Below are positions 32,992 to 44,360 of a stretch of DNA of 64,000 nt, piece by piece; position 1 is the stretch's first letter, and the number at the start of each line of letters is the position of its first letter. The stretch is from the NCBI GenBank assembly GCA_009667805.1, contig CM019067.1, forward strand, positions 244,749,721-244,813,720. The letters run 5' to 3'. The stretch is from Leptobrachium leishanense. Lineage: Eukaryota; Chordata; Amphibia; Anura; Megophryidae. A model generated the notes under the pieces. That model was not told the origin of the DNA. It worked only from the letters and a program-made list of their open reading frames with translations, and made no database searches. The position numbers were made by a program, and so were the translations under genes.

Positions 32992-34567
32992 GGATCTCAA
33001 TATACCAATCAATAGGCAAAATTGTTATTATATTCCTTCATTTAAGTGTTATCTACATGCATTTGTAGGCGAAAGAGTTAATTCTATTCTATATAAGTAA
33101 TTACTCTTTCCAAGAGCCAGTTGCTTCCACTTTATAATAAGCTACATGGTGCTTAAAATCCTAACTTTAAAATGTTGATTTACCTTCTGTACCATTAAAA
33201 AGAATAGTTGAAATAAGTAACACTATTTTGCAGAAAGCTTTAAAATGTATATCTGGGAATAGGAGCACTTGTTTTATATTAAAGCTGACAATAACTGGCA
33301 TCATGCAAGTACCATGACAAATTCCGAACAGATCAAAGGAATGCATTTGATGCCAATTGTTTGTTTTCATTCACTTTAGCTAAACAATCCACATTACTGT
33401 GAATTAACTGCAGTTGCCATGTGTGTGCACCACGTCACAAAGTCTGACTTAACATCTGTCAAGACGGAAACGTTTCATACTTTTCTGCTTAGAACATAAG
33501 GCGTATTTGTCACTGCATGGATACATTTTTTTAAAGTTAAAAGTCAGTAAAACATTAAATGCTAATGGATTTTGAAAACATTTTATGATTTCATTGTATT
33601 TGTGAATGAGAAATATGTCATATTCGCAATGAGTTAATGGTTGTATGTTCCAAAGGCACTTTGAAAACAGCATAAACAAAAAAGTCAATCTCAGAGGGCT
33701 ATTCTAGTTTCCATGCTCAACTAAAGTATTTGAAGGACAGTGACCTGTGTGAACCTCCCCACTGCTTTGGAAGAAAGGATAAACCTGTCCATCTCCATTA
33801 TTGTTGTTGGGGAGAATGAAAGCAGAGAAGGACATCCTGGACACCTGCGATACCTAAAAGAATTCCATCACTAGAAGCTGCCTGATAACTAACCTTTCCA
33901 GAACCAAGTAAAAAAGTTTTTGTTTTTTTACAATTTACAATCATTTTAGACCACTTTATCTCTGAAGCCCTAAGGGCTAGAGGAACACACAATGTATCAT
34001 TAGAAAGGTCATATTATGGCCTTTCCAGTGATACCAAACATAACCAAGTTAGAGTTATGTAAAAATAAAACATCAAATTAAATAATATTTTTCTCTTTTT
34101 TTCTATTGCAGCACTATTATTCAGTTTACAATTATGTGAACAGTGATGCTGTGCTAACTCACCTTCTCATTTCCCACACTGCCAACAAGTGTGGAGCTGA
34201 TGATGCAATGCATTGTTTCAATGCACTGCAGTGAGGAGAGACAGGGGGATTTTGGAACATGCATCTCTGAATTGTATACCGCACAAGGTTAAGTGTGGTG
34301 TCATTGGAAAGATCAGAGTCTGGTCTTTACGATGATACCAAACATGACCATGTAATGTGTAAAAATAAAAAATTTAAAAAAGTAAATGCATACATCTGGA
34401 AAAAGCCAATGATCTGCTGAACAGAGGGCTGACCAGCCGCTGGAAAAAGCTTGGCTCTTTTTGAATAACCCCTTTTGTTATAATGACTAAAACTATTATT
34501 AAAAATGTTAGGGAGGGACTAATTTTATTTAGTTTAAGTCATAGTACTTGACTAAGATGACATTGAC
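32992..34567. other. No gene recognised; degraded TTAA-family-like fragment
   Basis: Around 33985-34030 and 34290-34345 there are GATACCAAACATRACCA-type segments as in the TTAA elements. The rest is unassigned. Confidence 0.35.
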
Positions 34568-34727
34568 AGGGTTATTCAGAGAGAGGTGAAAACCTTGAGA
34601 ATTGCCAGGAGAATGAACAATCTATACCAAATAGCCAATTTGGAAATTGAGATAAATGGGAGAATTTTTAATTCTCCAGTCATTCTCAAGGTTTTCACCT
34701 TTATCTGAATAGCCCTGTTAGTAATGG
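34568..34727. mobile_element. Short palindromic miniature element E, copy 2
   Basis: CAGGGTTATTCAGAGAGAGG at the left pairs with CTGAATAGCCCTG at the right. GTGAAAACCTTGAGAAT pairs with ATTCTCAAGGTTTTCAC. Confidence 0.7.
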
Positions 34728-37700
34728 TGATTAGTAAAACTAACAGAACTAGTTAGTAATCACCATTACTAACAGAAATCTGCTCAACCCTTGATCCCTG
34801 AAGTAATGGAACTCCTAAAGACAGTTCAGGTTCTTACAAACTGGGTATTTCTAGGAGGATATAAACTGGTATGGATAAGATCTGTAGAAGAAAGCTAGAC
34901 CGCGTTCCATACAAGATACAGAAGGTTCCCGTAAACGGTTAAGTCATACGGCCTGAGTAAAGCAGCGCCTGGAGCATTCAGCAAGTGTGGCATGACTGCT
35001 GGGCTGGGCCTAATGGATACAGGTGTACAGTTACTGTACCTTTTGGGCGTTGGCCAGGTTTATGCTAATGAGCTAGCTACATAAGGAGTGGATTATTTAC
35101 CTGGCTACACGAGTGTGTAGGATTGGTAAATCTGCATGTTCCCACCCTCCCTCCACTGTTTGTCTTTTTCTTTGTTTTTGTCACAGCTTGCGTTAACCCC
35201 GCCCAACGAGGAGGATCTATTTGATAAACCGCCGGGTAAGGTGGGCGCTGGGAGAGACGTCCTCTCCTCGGTTCCTGTGTAAGCCAGGAGGAGCGACGAG
35301 CTCTGGTGTGGAATGATAACTGCCTATCGCCAAGGATGCTGCGATAGGGTCAGAATAAATATGATGTGTTAAATGTGGGTTATACTTAACAAAAGCTGTG
35401 GCCTATGCCCTTTCCAAATAATAAGGTGTTGTATGGTTATTCAAAGGGGCATGGGCATTAAGGATCCAGGTTTAAGCAGTCATGCCCCCAGAATCTTCCA
35501 AACACCTGGTAAATGATAGAAAAGAAAACCATCACATCTCTGACAGCATAACGTATATGACAGACTGGGCATAATGGGACCGATTCCAAGATGAACTAAC
35601 ATGGGGAAACGTTAGTGAAAATGGCTAAAGACATTAGCTTAAAATCGTCCCAAGCTATTAAAGCCCTGCTTGCACCTCGGTTGTTGTGCAAGCTTACTGT
35701 AAATTCACATCCCCTATACTCTGTATTGAAGACGTGAATTTGTGAATCCGTAGAGGAGTACGAGAACTTAGCCCATTCTCCTCTAAACTAGACAGTATTC
35801 AGTAAATGAATACCAACCTTTAAACTGGTGCTAAGTGATTTTGCTTTTGTAAAATCACTTAATCTGGCTGCAAGCAGAGTGAGAATGGGAACAAATAGTT
35901 CCCGTGTCCCTCCGAATCCTCTTCCACAGCCCCTACACATTTGAGCTTGCACAGAACTCATGCAGGGATGCACAGGGCTCCATGGAGTACTTGGGACTTC
36001 AGGAACTGATGCTTATGGCAGTGCTTTTTTCTGTTGTATGTATCAAGTTGCGGATGAGAATTATTCTGAGACAAGATGCACATACCACAACTGGGTCGCA
36101 ATAGCATTGGTAACAAGGAGAAGGTTAAAAGATAATCCATTTTAACAAAGGTAATGCAAATCTGCCTGCGCATATTGTTTGTGCCTCAGTTAGAATAGGG
36201 CCCAATGTGTCTTTGAGATCATATATTTTTTTCGGGTTCATACTTTCACCTGTCAAATTATAAATGGATTCCAGCAAAGTCATTCCCATGACTGCTCAGT
36301 CTACTCCCACCACTAAGAAAGTACAGAGGTTGTTAGGGTTCACCCTCTATGTATGACTTTCCCCTACCAAAAACTCAGTTGGCTATTTCTTAGCTATCTG
36401 AGAAATCTTGTCTCAAATTACCATCTACTGAGAAGATTGATGGGATCTTCCATTTCTCTCATGAAACTCTATGTGCCTAATGTGTTTCAGCAACTAACTC
36501 ATCTTACTATCATTCACAGATCTGAGAAGTATGAAGGGAAATCATACTGGGTACTTGCTAATGCCATGCTCATCTGGAGTACCTCCTCCTCTACTGGAAT
36601 GGCTATGGCCCAAGAAGTATTCTTAGGAGCTGTCTTCCAATGTACCAAGGTTCAATCCTACCCAACCAGACAAAACGGCTTCTGGGTACTGACGGAAGAG
36701 GCTTTGGTCTAGCATATGTTCCCATGCACCAGCTCACCTTTCTGACACTGTGGCTGTTTCAGCTCCTGCTTTCAAGGCAATCTTGCAGAGTCATCATTAC
36801 CCTAATGCACAATGTGTACTCATGGCTAGTGTCATTCATTTCAGGCTGTTTACTTCTTCCACTGGCAGCATCTGGGACCAGCGATAAGCTCATGGAGTTT
36901 CGGGAAGTAAGACTTTGGCATCAGCAGTGCAGGAAGTGTGTTGCTGGGACTCCAGATGCTACTGGAGTGCAGAGAGAGTAAATAGCCAGGAGGGGCCGGT
37001 CCACACCTGTGCACCTTACTCAATAACCTATTCCACAGGTAGGGTGCTCAGTCTACGTTTCTTTTGTGATCATTTCTGTTTTCCTGCTATTAGTATTTCT
37101 GACCCTTGGCCTGTTTATTGTATTCTGTTGTCATCACCCTGCCTCAACCACGAACCGAGTTTAACTAAATCATTGGTTTTCCATTTTTGGACATTCTTCC
37201 TATTCCGAAGTACCGCATTCTGATCTCCATCAATGTACTAGCTTGATACAGTGAAACACATTGCTCACCCATTTTTTTATTGTCAGATTTATAACAGGTG
37301 TTTAATAGAGCATTGCTCCATCAGTGACACTTAGTTGAAACTGGATGACAAAAAACCTATATGCTTTTAACAGACTTCAGTGTTTATAGTAGCAATACAA
37401 AACAGGATTTTGCAAATGCATAACGCAAGATCAAACTGTAAGTCAAAACAGCTGTGCCCATGCTAATCCCCAATACAGAATAGACATTATTTGAATTACG
37501 TGCTCCTTTTATAAGATGTGGCTCTCTGTGAGATAATTTTCCTATTTACAGCAGTCCACACTTTTTGTCAATAGATACAAATACCCTGTTTTTAGGGATT
37601 TTTACTTAAGCCTCCCTTATAGCTAGCAAAATCCTTTTCAGTAATTTCTTAATTTTATTACTCAAGCAACGAAGAAATGATGAATTACAGTTACTTAAAA

Positions 37701-37879
37701 ATACATTCCTTCTTGGCAAACATATCAAGAGTAAAGTTCCAGAAAAGAAAAATAAGAGATGAATTTTCTATATGCTTTATGCATAATGATACTTAAAAAA
37801 GCTTTTGTTGAAATTCTGAAACTTTCTGTACATGATTAGCTGCAAAGTCGGAGTTACTGGTTTTATGATAGGAAACATA
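34728..37879. other. No confident gene; possible old retroelement debris
   Basis: The stretch 34790-35500 has an LTR-like look (a CTACATAAGG promoter-like segment near 35079 and a GC-rich leader), but I found no ends. Frames at 36353-36981 include TPTTKKVQRLLGF upstream in another frame, reminiscent of Gypsy or DIRS enzymes, but are too decayed to name. Confidence 0.3.
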
Positions 37880-37887
37880 GAGCATTG

Positions 37888-38352
37888 TAGGGATGTGCAC
37901 GCGTTTTTTTTTTTCGTTTCGGCACGTTCGGTTTTTCAAAAATTTTGTTTCCGATCGTTGCTTCTTGCTTTAAGTGAAAAAAATAAATGCTTTAAGATAT
38001 ATTTAATAAAAACGGGAATTTTGCACTGGAACAAGTGAAAAAAGTGACGAACGATACGAAATTACGAAATCAGCAACGGAACCGAAATGACTCGAAACTA
38101 TACGAAAATACGTCGTCTGAAATGAACCGAAACGGAAACGAAATTGCGAATAGAACGAAAATGACTTGCGATTTTACAAATTTCATGCCCATACGAAATA
38201 ACGAAATTTTTTCGTTTCGTATCAGGAAATATTTCGGATGGTGTGTATTTCGTTGCCGGTCCGGTTCAGAACATCGGACGAATCCGAAGCACCGAATCGG
38301 CCCGTTTTTTTTGAGAAAAACTAATCGGTACGAAACGAAACGCACATCCCTA
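37888..38352. mobile_element. hAT miniature element with TAGGGATG ends (465 bp)
   Basis: It begins TAGGGATGTGCACGCG and ends CGCACATCCCTA, with the perfect 8-bp duplication GAGCATTG at 37880-37887 and 38353-38360. The ends match those of the larger hAT at 2802-6393. The inside is packed with short CGAAA and TACGAAAT motifs on one strand and their inverse on the other. No transposase. Confidence 0.9.
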
Positions 38353-38360
38353 GAGCATTG

Positions 38361-38870
38361 GTTTTATACAAACTCTAGATTATTATTGTCCATTTAAGGG
38401 GGCTTTCAGAAGCCTCAATTTTTAGAGAAGGGATAAGGCAACTATTCGTTCTCCTCTCCAACCATTGTGCCATTTTAGTTATTGTTGTAAGACAACACAA
38501 TCAGGTTGTCAGACTAGATTATAAATTATTGAAACAATTTTAAAACCTCATAAATATTTTTTTTGTTTGTGGCCTATGATCTTGTAATGAGAATCCAGAG
38601 CATTTGTTGTACTCTTTTTTTGTGTTAATCACTGTAAGGTTGTTCATGGTTTCTAATCAATTCTTGAGGTTACATTTTCACACAACGCACCTCAGTCTCC
38701 CACTTCTGAATTTCACGCATTGTAACAGAAACAACACTAATAATTAATGTTTTTATAGGTTTTTGTCTTTCTCCAGGGGGTATAACTAAACCTCACTAGA
38801 GATTAGGGCAAAATTAGTGACAGGGTCCAACATGCTTTGATTCCAACCGACACAAATGTTCAAAAATAGT
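38361..38870. other. No feature recognised
   Basis: AT-rich flank to the left of the large LTR element. It shows no remnant of the missing LTR end. Confidence 0.4.
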
Positions 38871-39680
38871 GGGAAACGTTTCCGATCCGGGGGCGGGTGT
38901 CTCTTCGGATCTTGGGCGGTGGAGGTTTCGAGTCGGGAAGGGATGGCGGGTCGGATCGGAACTGGAAGGCTTCGGATCGGTATGGGAGGGAGTTTCGGAT
39001 ATGGCGGGACCAGTGGAGAGTTCGGGTCTTACCGCAATGCCGAAGCGCGGTTCCCGGCTGGGCCGTTCGGTTCGGATCTCCGTCTTCCTGGGACCGAATC
39101 TTCCTGAGCAGCGCCTCTGCCCTGATACTCGATGCAGGGTCAGAGCGCTCGATTCGGATCGTATCCGAGTGGGCACCGTACTCTGAGGCCGCGGGGGACA
39201 CTCAGATACGAAAATACGGTGGAGAATAAAGTCACACCAGTCAAAGCTGAATGCACTGCAGAATCTGCCTTTATTGTTTACAGTCCAAGCATTTATTACC
39301 TCTGCACACAATTAGAATACAATGGGACTCCTTGCCCGCCCTCCAGGACCCATTGGCCCTTGGCCTTCAGGGAGTCGCCAATTCGGACCGGATGGTCCGA
39401 ATCGGCCATTTTATGATTCGAACCGGATGATTCGAATCGGCCATTTTCCGAAACGAGAATTCCAACTGCGCCACAAGGATCGGAAAATGGCGGCGAGCAA
39501 GGCAAACAAAGGGAAAAGTCATTACACCATAAACCAACGGGGAACACTTTATTAACACCACACAATGTCACATCTAAATAAAAATACTGATAAACGGGGT
39601 GTGTGCCACCACACCCAAGTGTCCATGTCCCCATGTCACTGCACCGCCCCTGGCTGGGGTTGCTGGGCCATCCCGTGACA
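38871..39680 (-). repeat. 3' LTR, shortened (810 of 1119 bp)
   Basis: It matches 44670-45479 with about 7 differences, at least four of them in run length or single-base indels. On the minus strand it begins TGTCACGGGATGG. It stops at 38871, while the other LTR continues for another 309 bp to 44361. An AATAAA on the minus strand lies near 39270 and another near 39550. Confidence 0.88.
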
Positions 39681-39695
39681 CTCCTCCCCCTCCCC
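39681..39695 (-). other. Polypurine tract of the Gmr1-like element
   Basis: On the minus strand it reads GGGGAGGGGGAGGAG directly before the LTR start TGTCACGG. This is the standard primer for plus-strand DNA synthesis in LTR elements. Confidence 0.85.
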
Positions 39696-39699
39696 AAGG

Positions 39700-40160
39700 T
39701 CCGACGCACTCGGTTGGACCCCACCGGGTCGTACCGAGGTAGTCGGGGCTCCCCAATCCCCTGGTTCCCGGCCGACTGTCGCGATAACCCATCTGCGTTA
39801 CCGTTCTGCGACCCGGGCCGATATTGGATGGAAAAGTTGAAGGGTTGGAGAGCCAGGCTCCACCGCAACAGGCGGCCGTTCTCCCCCGCCACTCGGTTGA
39901 GCCATACCAAGGGGTTATGGTCGGTCATCACGGTGAAGGACCGACCGTAGACGTAGGGTTGGAGCTTCCGTAGGGCCCAGACCAGGGCCAGGCACTCCTT
40001 TTCCACTGCAGCATACCCCACCTCTCGTGGCAACAACTTCCGGCTAATAAACGCCACCGGATGGTCCCCCCGTCGTCCCCCACTTGACTCAGGACAGCTC
40101 CCAGTCCGAACATGGACGCGTCTGTGTGGACAATAAAACGTTTATTATAGTTGGGAGCTG
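39700..40160 (-). pseudogene. pol: RNase H domain of pol (Gmr1-like element)
   Basis: The domain begins with HTDASMFGLGAVLSQ in the preceding frame (about 40130) and continues in the frame 39296-40057. That frame has EVGYAAVEKECLALVWAL (catalytic E), FTVMTDHNPLVWL (D) and NGNADGLSR (last D), the four acidic positions of Gypsy RNase H. The frame passes through the polypurine tract into the LTR without a clear stop. It removes the RNA strand during reverse transcription. The frame changes at the C6 run 40066-40071 (G6 on the coding strand), where one more base would restore continuity with the reverse transcriptase. Confidence 0.85.
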
Positions 40161-41100
40161 CCAGCAGGGGCGCTTGGGTCAGGGCGGCCTTCAGCTGCCG
40201 GAAGGCCTGTTCGCACTCCGGGGACCACAGGACTTGGCGGGGCAGGGATTTCTTGGTCAGATCAGTCAGGGGTTTGGCCAGGTCACTGTAATGGGGTACA
40301 AATTTTCTGTAGTACCCCGCGGTACCCAGAAAGGCCAGGACCTGGGTCTTGGTCACCGGGGTGGGCCAATCGAGGATAGCCTCTATCTTCGCGGGCTCCG
40401 GCCGTTGTATCCCGCACCCCACCCGGTGGCCCAGATACTGCACCTCGGCCATCCCCACCTTACACTTCTCCGGCTTTAGGGTCAGGTTGGCGTCCCTAAT
40501 CCGGCCCAGGACAGTCCCTACATGCTCCAGATGTTCCTCCCAGGTCTGGCTATAGATGGCTATGTCATCCAGGTACGCGCAAGCGAATCCCTGGAGGCCA
40601 TCGAGGAGGCGATCGATTAACCGCTGGAAGGTAGCAGGGGCGTTCTTCATCCCGAACGGCATGACTCGAAACTGGTACAGGCCGAACGGGGTGATGAAGG
40701 CCGACTTCGGGGTCGCCTCCTCGGCAAGGGGAATCTGCCAATACCCCTTGCACAGATCCACCGTGGTCAGAAAATGACCCCCGAGATCTGGTCTAGCAAC
40801 TCGTCGACTCGGGGCATCGGATAAGCGTCCGTAATAGTACAGTCGTTTATCCGCCGATAGTCGACGCAGAACCTGGTTGTACCGTCCTTTTTGGGCACCA
40901 GGACCACGGGCGACGCCCATGGGCTGGCCGACGGCTCAATGACCCCCAGCTCCAACATCTCCCGGATCTCGGCCCGCATAGACTCGCGGACTGCTTCCGG
41001 GATCCGGTAGGCGGGCTGTCGGAGTGGTTTCTGACCGGGTGTGTCCACCTGATGGACGGCCTGGTCCGTATATCCCGGGAGGGCCGAGAAAACCCCCGGA
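40130..41100 (-). pseudogene. pol: Reverse transcriptase domain of pol (Gmr1-like element)
   Basis: The first part lies at the end of the 40767-42419 frame (SPVVLVPKKDGTTRFCVDYR, then MPRVDELLDQ). The rest is in 39928-40920, with the LTTVDLCKGYWQIPL block, FGLYQFRVMPFGMKNAPATF, the catalytic CAYLDDIAIYS at 40564-40580, and KCKVGMAEVQYLGHRV. All are classic Gypsy motifs. The frame changes at the C5 run 40778-40782, where one extra base would keep ISGGHFLTT continuous. The enzyme copies the element RNA inside virus-like particles. Apart from the frame break the catalytic residues look intact. Confidence 0.88.
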
Positions 41101-41199
41101 TAGGCGAGAAGCAGCTGCCGCGCCTGTTTCTCGGGCCCTAGCTCCTCCCCCAGCTGCACCTGCTCCACCCCGGAAGGCTGCTTGGCTACCCCCGGGAGT

Positions 41200-42500
41200 T
41201 CCTCCAAGGGAAAGGGTTCCATCTCCTCGGCCGCCGGCGCGCATATGGCGTCCACCGTCTCTGGCCGCTCATGGAAGGCCTTCAGCATATTGACGTGGAA
41301 CGTCCGCTGGATTCTGGTGTCCGCGCAGCTAACAACCACATAGGTGGTATCCCCCAGCTGGGTTACCACCTTGTAGGGACCTTGCCAGGCCGCCTGCAGC
41401 TTGTTCTGCCGCTGTGGTTTTAACACCAGAACCTTCTGTCCCACACAGAACGAGCGGCTGCACGCAGCGCGATCGTACCACGCCTTCTGCTGAGCCTGGG
41501 CCGTCTCCATGTTCTCCTGCACGAACCCCTGGAGGTCCGCCAAGCGCTCCCGCAGCTTCAGGACGTACTCCACCACGGGAACTCTGTCCTCCTCCGGCGC
41601 CCCCTCCCACTGAGCCCTAACCAGATCCAGGGGACCTCGCACCCGGCGTCCATATAGCAGCTCAAAGGGTGAGTACCCGGTGGATTCCTGCGGAACCTCC
41701 CGGTAGGCGAACAGCAAGTGGGGAAGATACTTCTCCCAGTCCCTGTTCTCATGCACAAAGGCCCGGATGAGCTGCTTCAGGGTCCCATTGAACCGCTCGC
41801 ACAGCCCGTTGGTCTGGGGGTGATACGGGGCACTGTGCAGCGCCTTAACGCCACAGAGACGCCAGAGCTGTTGGGTGAGCTCAGCGGTAAACTGGGTACC
41901 CTGATCGGATAGGATTTCTCGGGGAAACCCTACCCTCGTGAACACCCTGAGGAGCGCGTCTGCTACGGTGTCCGCCTGGATGTTGGCCAAGGCCACAGCC
42001 TCGGGGTACCGGGTGGCATAATCCACTACGGTAAGAATATACCTCTTACCGGTGGCACTGGGCCGTGGCAACGGCCCTACGATGTCAACCGCCACCCGGC
42101 TAAAGGGCTCCTGGATAATGGGCATGGGCCGCAAGGGCGCCTTCGGATGGTCCCCAGCCTTCCCAGCTTTCTGGCAAACTGGGCAGGTGCGGCAATAGTC
42201 GCGGGTGTCGTTGCTAAGGCGAGGCCAGTAAAACGTGCGCGCCAACCTGTGCCGGGTTTTACTCTGGCCTAAGTGACCTGCAAGGGGTATGTCGTGGGCC
42301 AAGCGCAGAAGCTCCTGCCTGGGTCCCTGCGGCACCACCAGCTGCTTCTGCAGAATCTGCTTCTTCTTGGCCCCCTCCCTCACGGTGTAACGGTACAGCA
42401 GCCCATCCTCCCACTCCACCTTGTCTTTCCCCTGGCCGTCCAGGCCCTGACCAGCTCGGTCCCGGTAGCCCTGTAATGTGGGGTCGGTTTGCGCGTCTGG
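41200..42500 (-). pseudogene. pol: Integrase domain of pol, upstream of RT (Gmr1-like element)
   Basis: In the 550-codon frame 40767-42419, residues 42-82 form the zinc-binding region (H42, H49, C76, C79/C82). The core has D112 (VAVDIVGPL), D172 (ILSDQGTQF) and E208 (GLCERFNGT), 35 residues between the last two. A GPY-like segment (WQGPYKVV) follows near residue 330. There is no chromodomain. The frame runs on into the reverse transcriptase, so integrase precedes it, the reverse of ordinary Gypsy elements. The upstream end is in another frame from the protease, with the switch between about 42540 and 42420. Confidence 0.9.
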
Positions 42501-42539
42501 TGGCGCAGCGTCTCCGGGTACTCCACAGGGAAGGGAGGA

Positions 42540-43281
42540 CAGGCGGAGGGGGAAGAATCGGGTCCCGTCGAGGTCGGGGAGGTGATGGCGGTCGCGGGGG
42601 TTGGGAAGGGCCTGGGGTTTTGGGCTGTCGGGGGGTCGGGGAGGTCGGTAATGGTTGGGGTCGCGGAGGTCGGGGAGGTTTGGGAGGTTTGGGAGGTTTG
42701 GGAGGTCGGGATGCAGTTGGTGGAGGTCTCACCTGGGTCCCATTCGGAGTGCCCCTGTCTTGTCGTCGGCTCTGTTGCCTAGTGGTAACCGGGGTAGCTG
42801 CATCTGTGGAGTAAGCGGAAATGAGCTGCCCCAAATCATTCCCCAGGAGCACCTCGGCCGGCAGTTGTCTCAGCAACCCCACCCGCACCTCCTTCTCCCC
42901 GTTCCCCCAGTCCAGGTGCACCCGGGCCGTCTCGAGCCGGAGCACTTTTCCTCCCGCCACCCGTACTGCTACAGTGCTCTGCAGGCGGTCGCTTGGCGGG
43001 ACCAAGTGAGGCCGGACCAGGGTGATGGTAGCCCCGGAGTCTCGCAGCCCCTCGGCGGGCCGCCCGTTTATCCACACCGCCTGGCGGTGGTGTCGGCGGT
43101 TGTCATCCGCGGCGGCTTGCACGGGGTCGGCTTCGTGCAACTGCTCCCACCATTCCTCCGGGGCCTCCGGCCACGGAGCTCCGGCGTCGCAACAATGGGC
43201 CGCCGGCGATGGCCTGCCGGCCGGCCGGGTCAATTCCGGGCGGTGGGGCAATGTTGTTTGTAGTGCCCCTCCTGGTTGCAC
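42540..43281 (-). pseudogene. pol: Aspartic protease and proline-rich linker of pol
   Basis: This frame holds WINGRPAEGLRDSGATITLV, with the D-S-G active site at about 43033-43041, and further on LPAEVLLGNDL, the usual second protease motif. A Pro/Arg-rich linker with repeated PPKPPKPPR follows before the integrase. It overlaps the end of gag in the -1 frame, as in elements that use a -1 shift between gag and pol. The protease would mature the polyproteins. A single DSG is expected because the enzyme acts as a dimer. Confidence 0.82.
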
Positions 43282-44266
43282 CCGTAACAGCGGACGTTAG
43301 CCATGTTGGTGGGCCGGCTGGGAGCCCGTGCTACAGGCACCCGGACCGCTGGTGGTGGAGGTGGTGGAGGTAGTGGGGCGGGTAAAACGGGACGGCTGGC
43401 CAGGGTCCGCTCCCCCCCCGGCAACTTCCGGTGTCCGTGTACTCGTCGGCCCACGTGGCCGCTTGTTGCACCGTATGGGGCTTCTTGTCGCGCACCCACT
43501 CTCGGATAGCGGAGGGTGTGTGCTCGAAGAACTGCTCGAGCAGCAGCAGTTGGGTGATCTCGGCCACCGTCTCCGCTTGGCTTCCCGAGAGCCAGGTGCG
43601 CAGGTCCCTCTGCAGCCGATGGGCCCACTCCACGTGGGTGGCGCCACTGGGCCGGCGAGAATTCCGGAACTTCGTCCGGCTAGCTTCCGGGGTCACGGCA
43701 TATCTACTCAGCAGCGCCTGCTTGACGTGCGAGTAGCTAGTGGCCTCATCGTCCGGCACCGTACGATAGGCCTCGGCGGCCCGACCGGTCAGCTTACTCG
43801 CCAAGATCCGGATCCAGTCGGCCCGGTGCACTTCATGCACCTGACACAGGCGCTCAAAGTCTTGGAGATAGCTTTCGATTTCTTCCTCGGCTTCCCGGAA
43901 CTCCTTGAACGCCTGGAACGGCACTTTCCGCCCGGAGTATCGGTCCGATGGCGAGCGGCTACTCCGCCGGCTTCGCACTTCGGCCAGCCGCAGTTCGTGC
44001 ACCCGCTCTCTCTCCCTCTCCTCTTCCTGACCGAGTTCCCGACCCAGATTCCTCAGCTCTGCTTCCGATGGGGCCGGACCCATCATGGAGATCCGCTCCC
44101 GCATCTTCCGGCAGAATTCACTATCCTCGGCCTCAGCGGGGACGGCAGCCGGTACTGGGTCCGCGGGCAACGCCGCGAACGCCTCCTCCTGATCTATTCT
44201 CCTCAACTCCTCTATCAGGGTCTCCCGACTCTTGGAGCCCGGGACCCCGCCCCGATTCTCCAGCAT
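43230..44266 (-). pseudogene. gag: gag with SCAN-like capsid region and CCHC knuckle
   Basis: ATG at 44266 is 74 bp downstream of the primer site and opens a 311-codon frame. After an acidic, charged N-terminal part (residues 1-110) comes the capsid (QAFKEFREAEEEIESYLQDF). A C-terminal helical region (about residues 190-285) follows, containing TQLLLLEQFFEHTPSAIREW, then VRDKKPHTVQQA. That LEQF..P..IREWV pattern resembles the SCAN domain of vertebrate zinc-finger proteins. The frame changes at the C8 run 43412-43419; the continuation (43230-43440) has a Pro-rich stretch and the knuckle CYGCNQEGHYKQHC, ending at a TGA. Gag forms the particle and binds RNA. Confidence 0.85.
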
Positions 44267-44339
44267 CCCACGCAGGACGTCCCGCTTGTAGCAGTATACT
44301 TGATCATGATGAGGGTCCCCCTGGGGTCTGCAGAGAGCT

Positions 44340-44357
44340 ATCCCACCGCTGCCACCA
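44340..44357 (-). other. Primer-binding site, matches tRNA-Leu 3' end
   Basis: On the minus strand it reads TGGTGGCAGCGGTGGGAT. This is complementary to the 3' end of a vertebrate tRNA-Leu (CCA end preceded by the ATCCCACCGCTGCCA acceptor sequence; from memory of the tRNA-Leu AAG/UAG type). It lies 3 bp after the LTR end CGTCA. Confidence 0.75.
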
Positions 44358-44360
44358 GTA

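Noticed and set aside
36240..36981. DIRS- or Gypsy-like enzyme remnant
   Set aside because: Only a short phrase (TPTTKKVQRLLGF) is suggestive, and frames are broken throughout; too weak to annotate as a named element.
38814..39311. Several Arg/Ser-rich frames in 38814-39555 and 44338-45490
   Set aside because: They are inside the two LTRs of the Gmr1-like element and appear in both copies because the LTRs are repeats.
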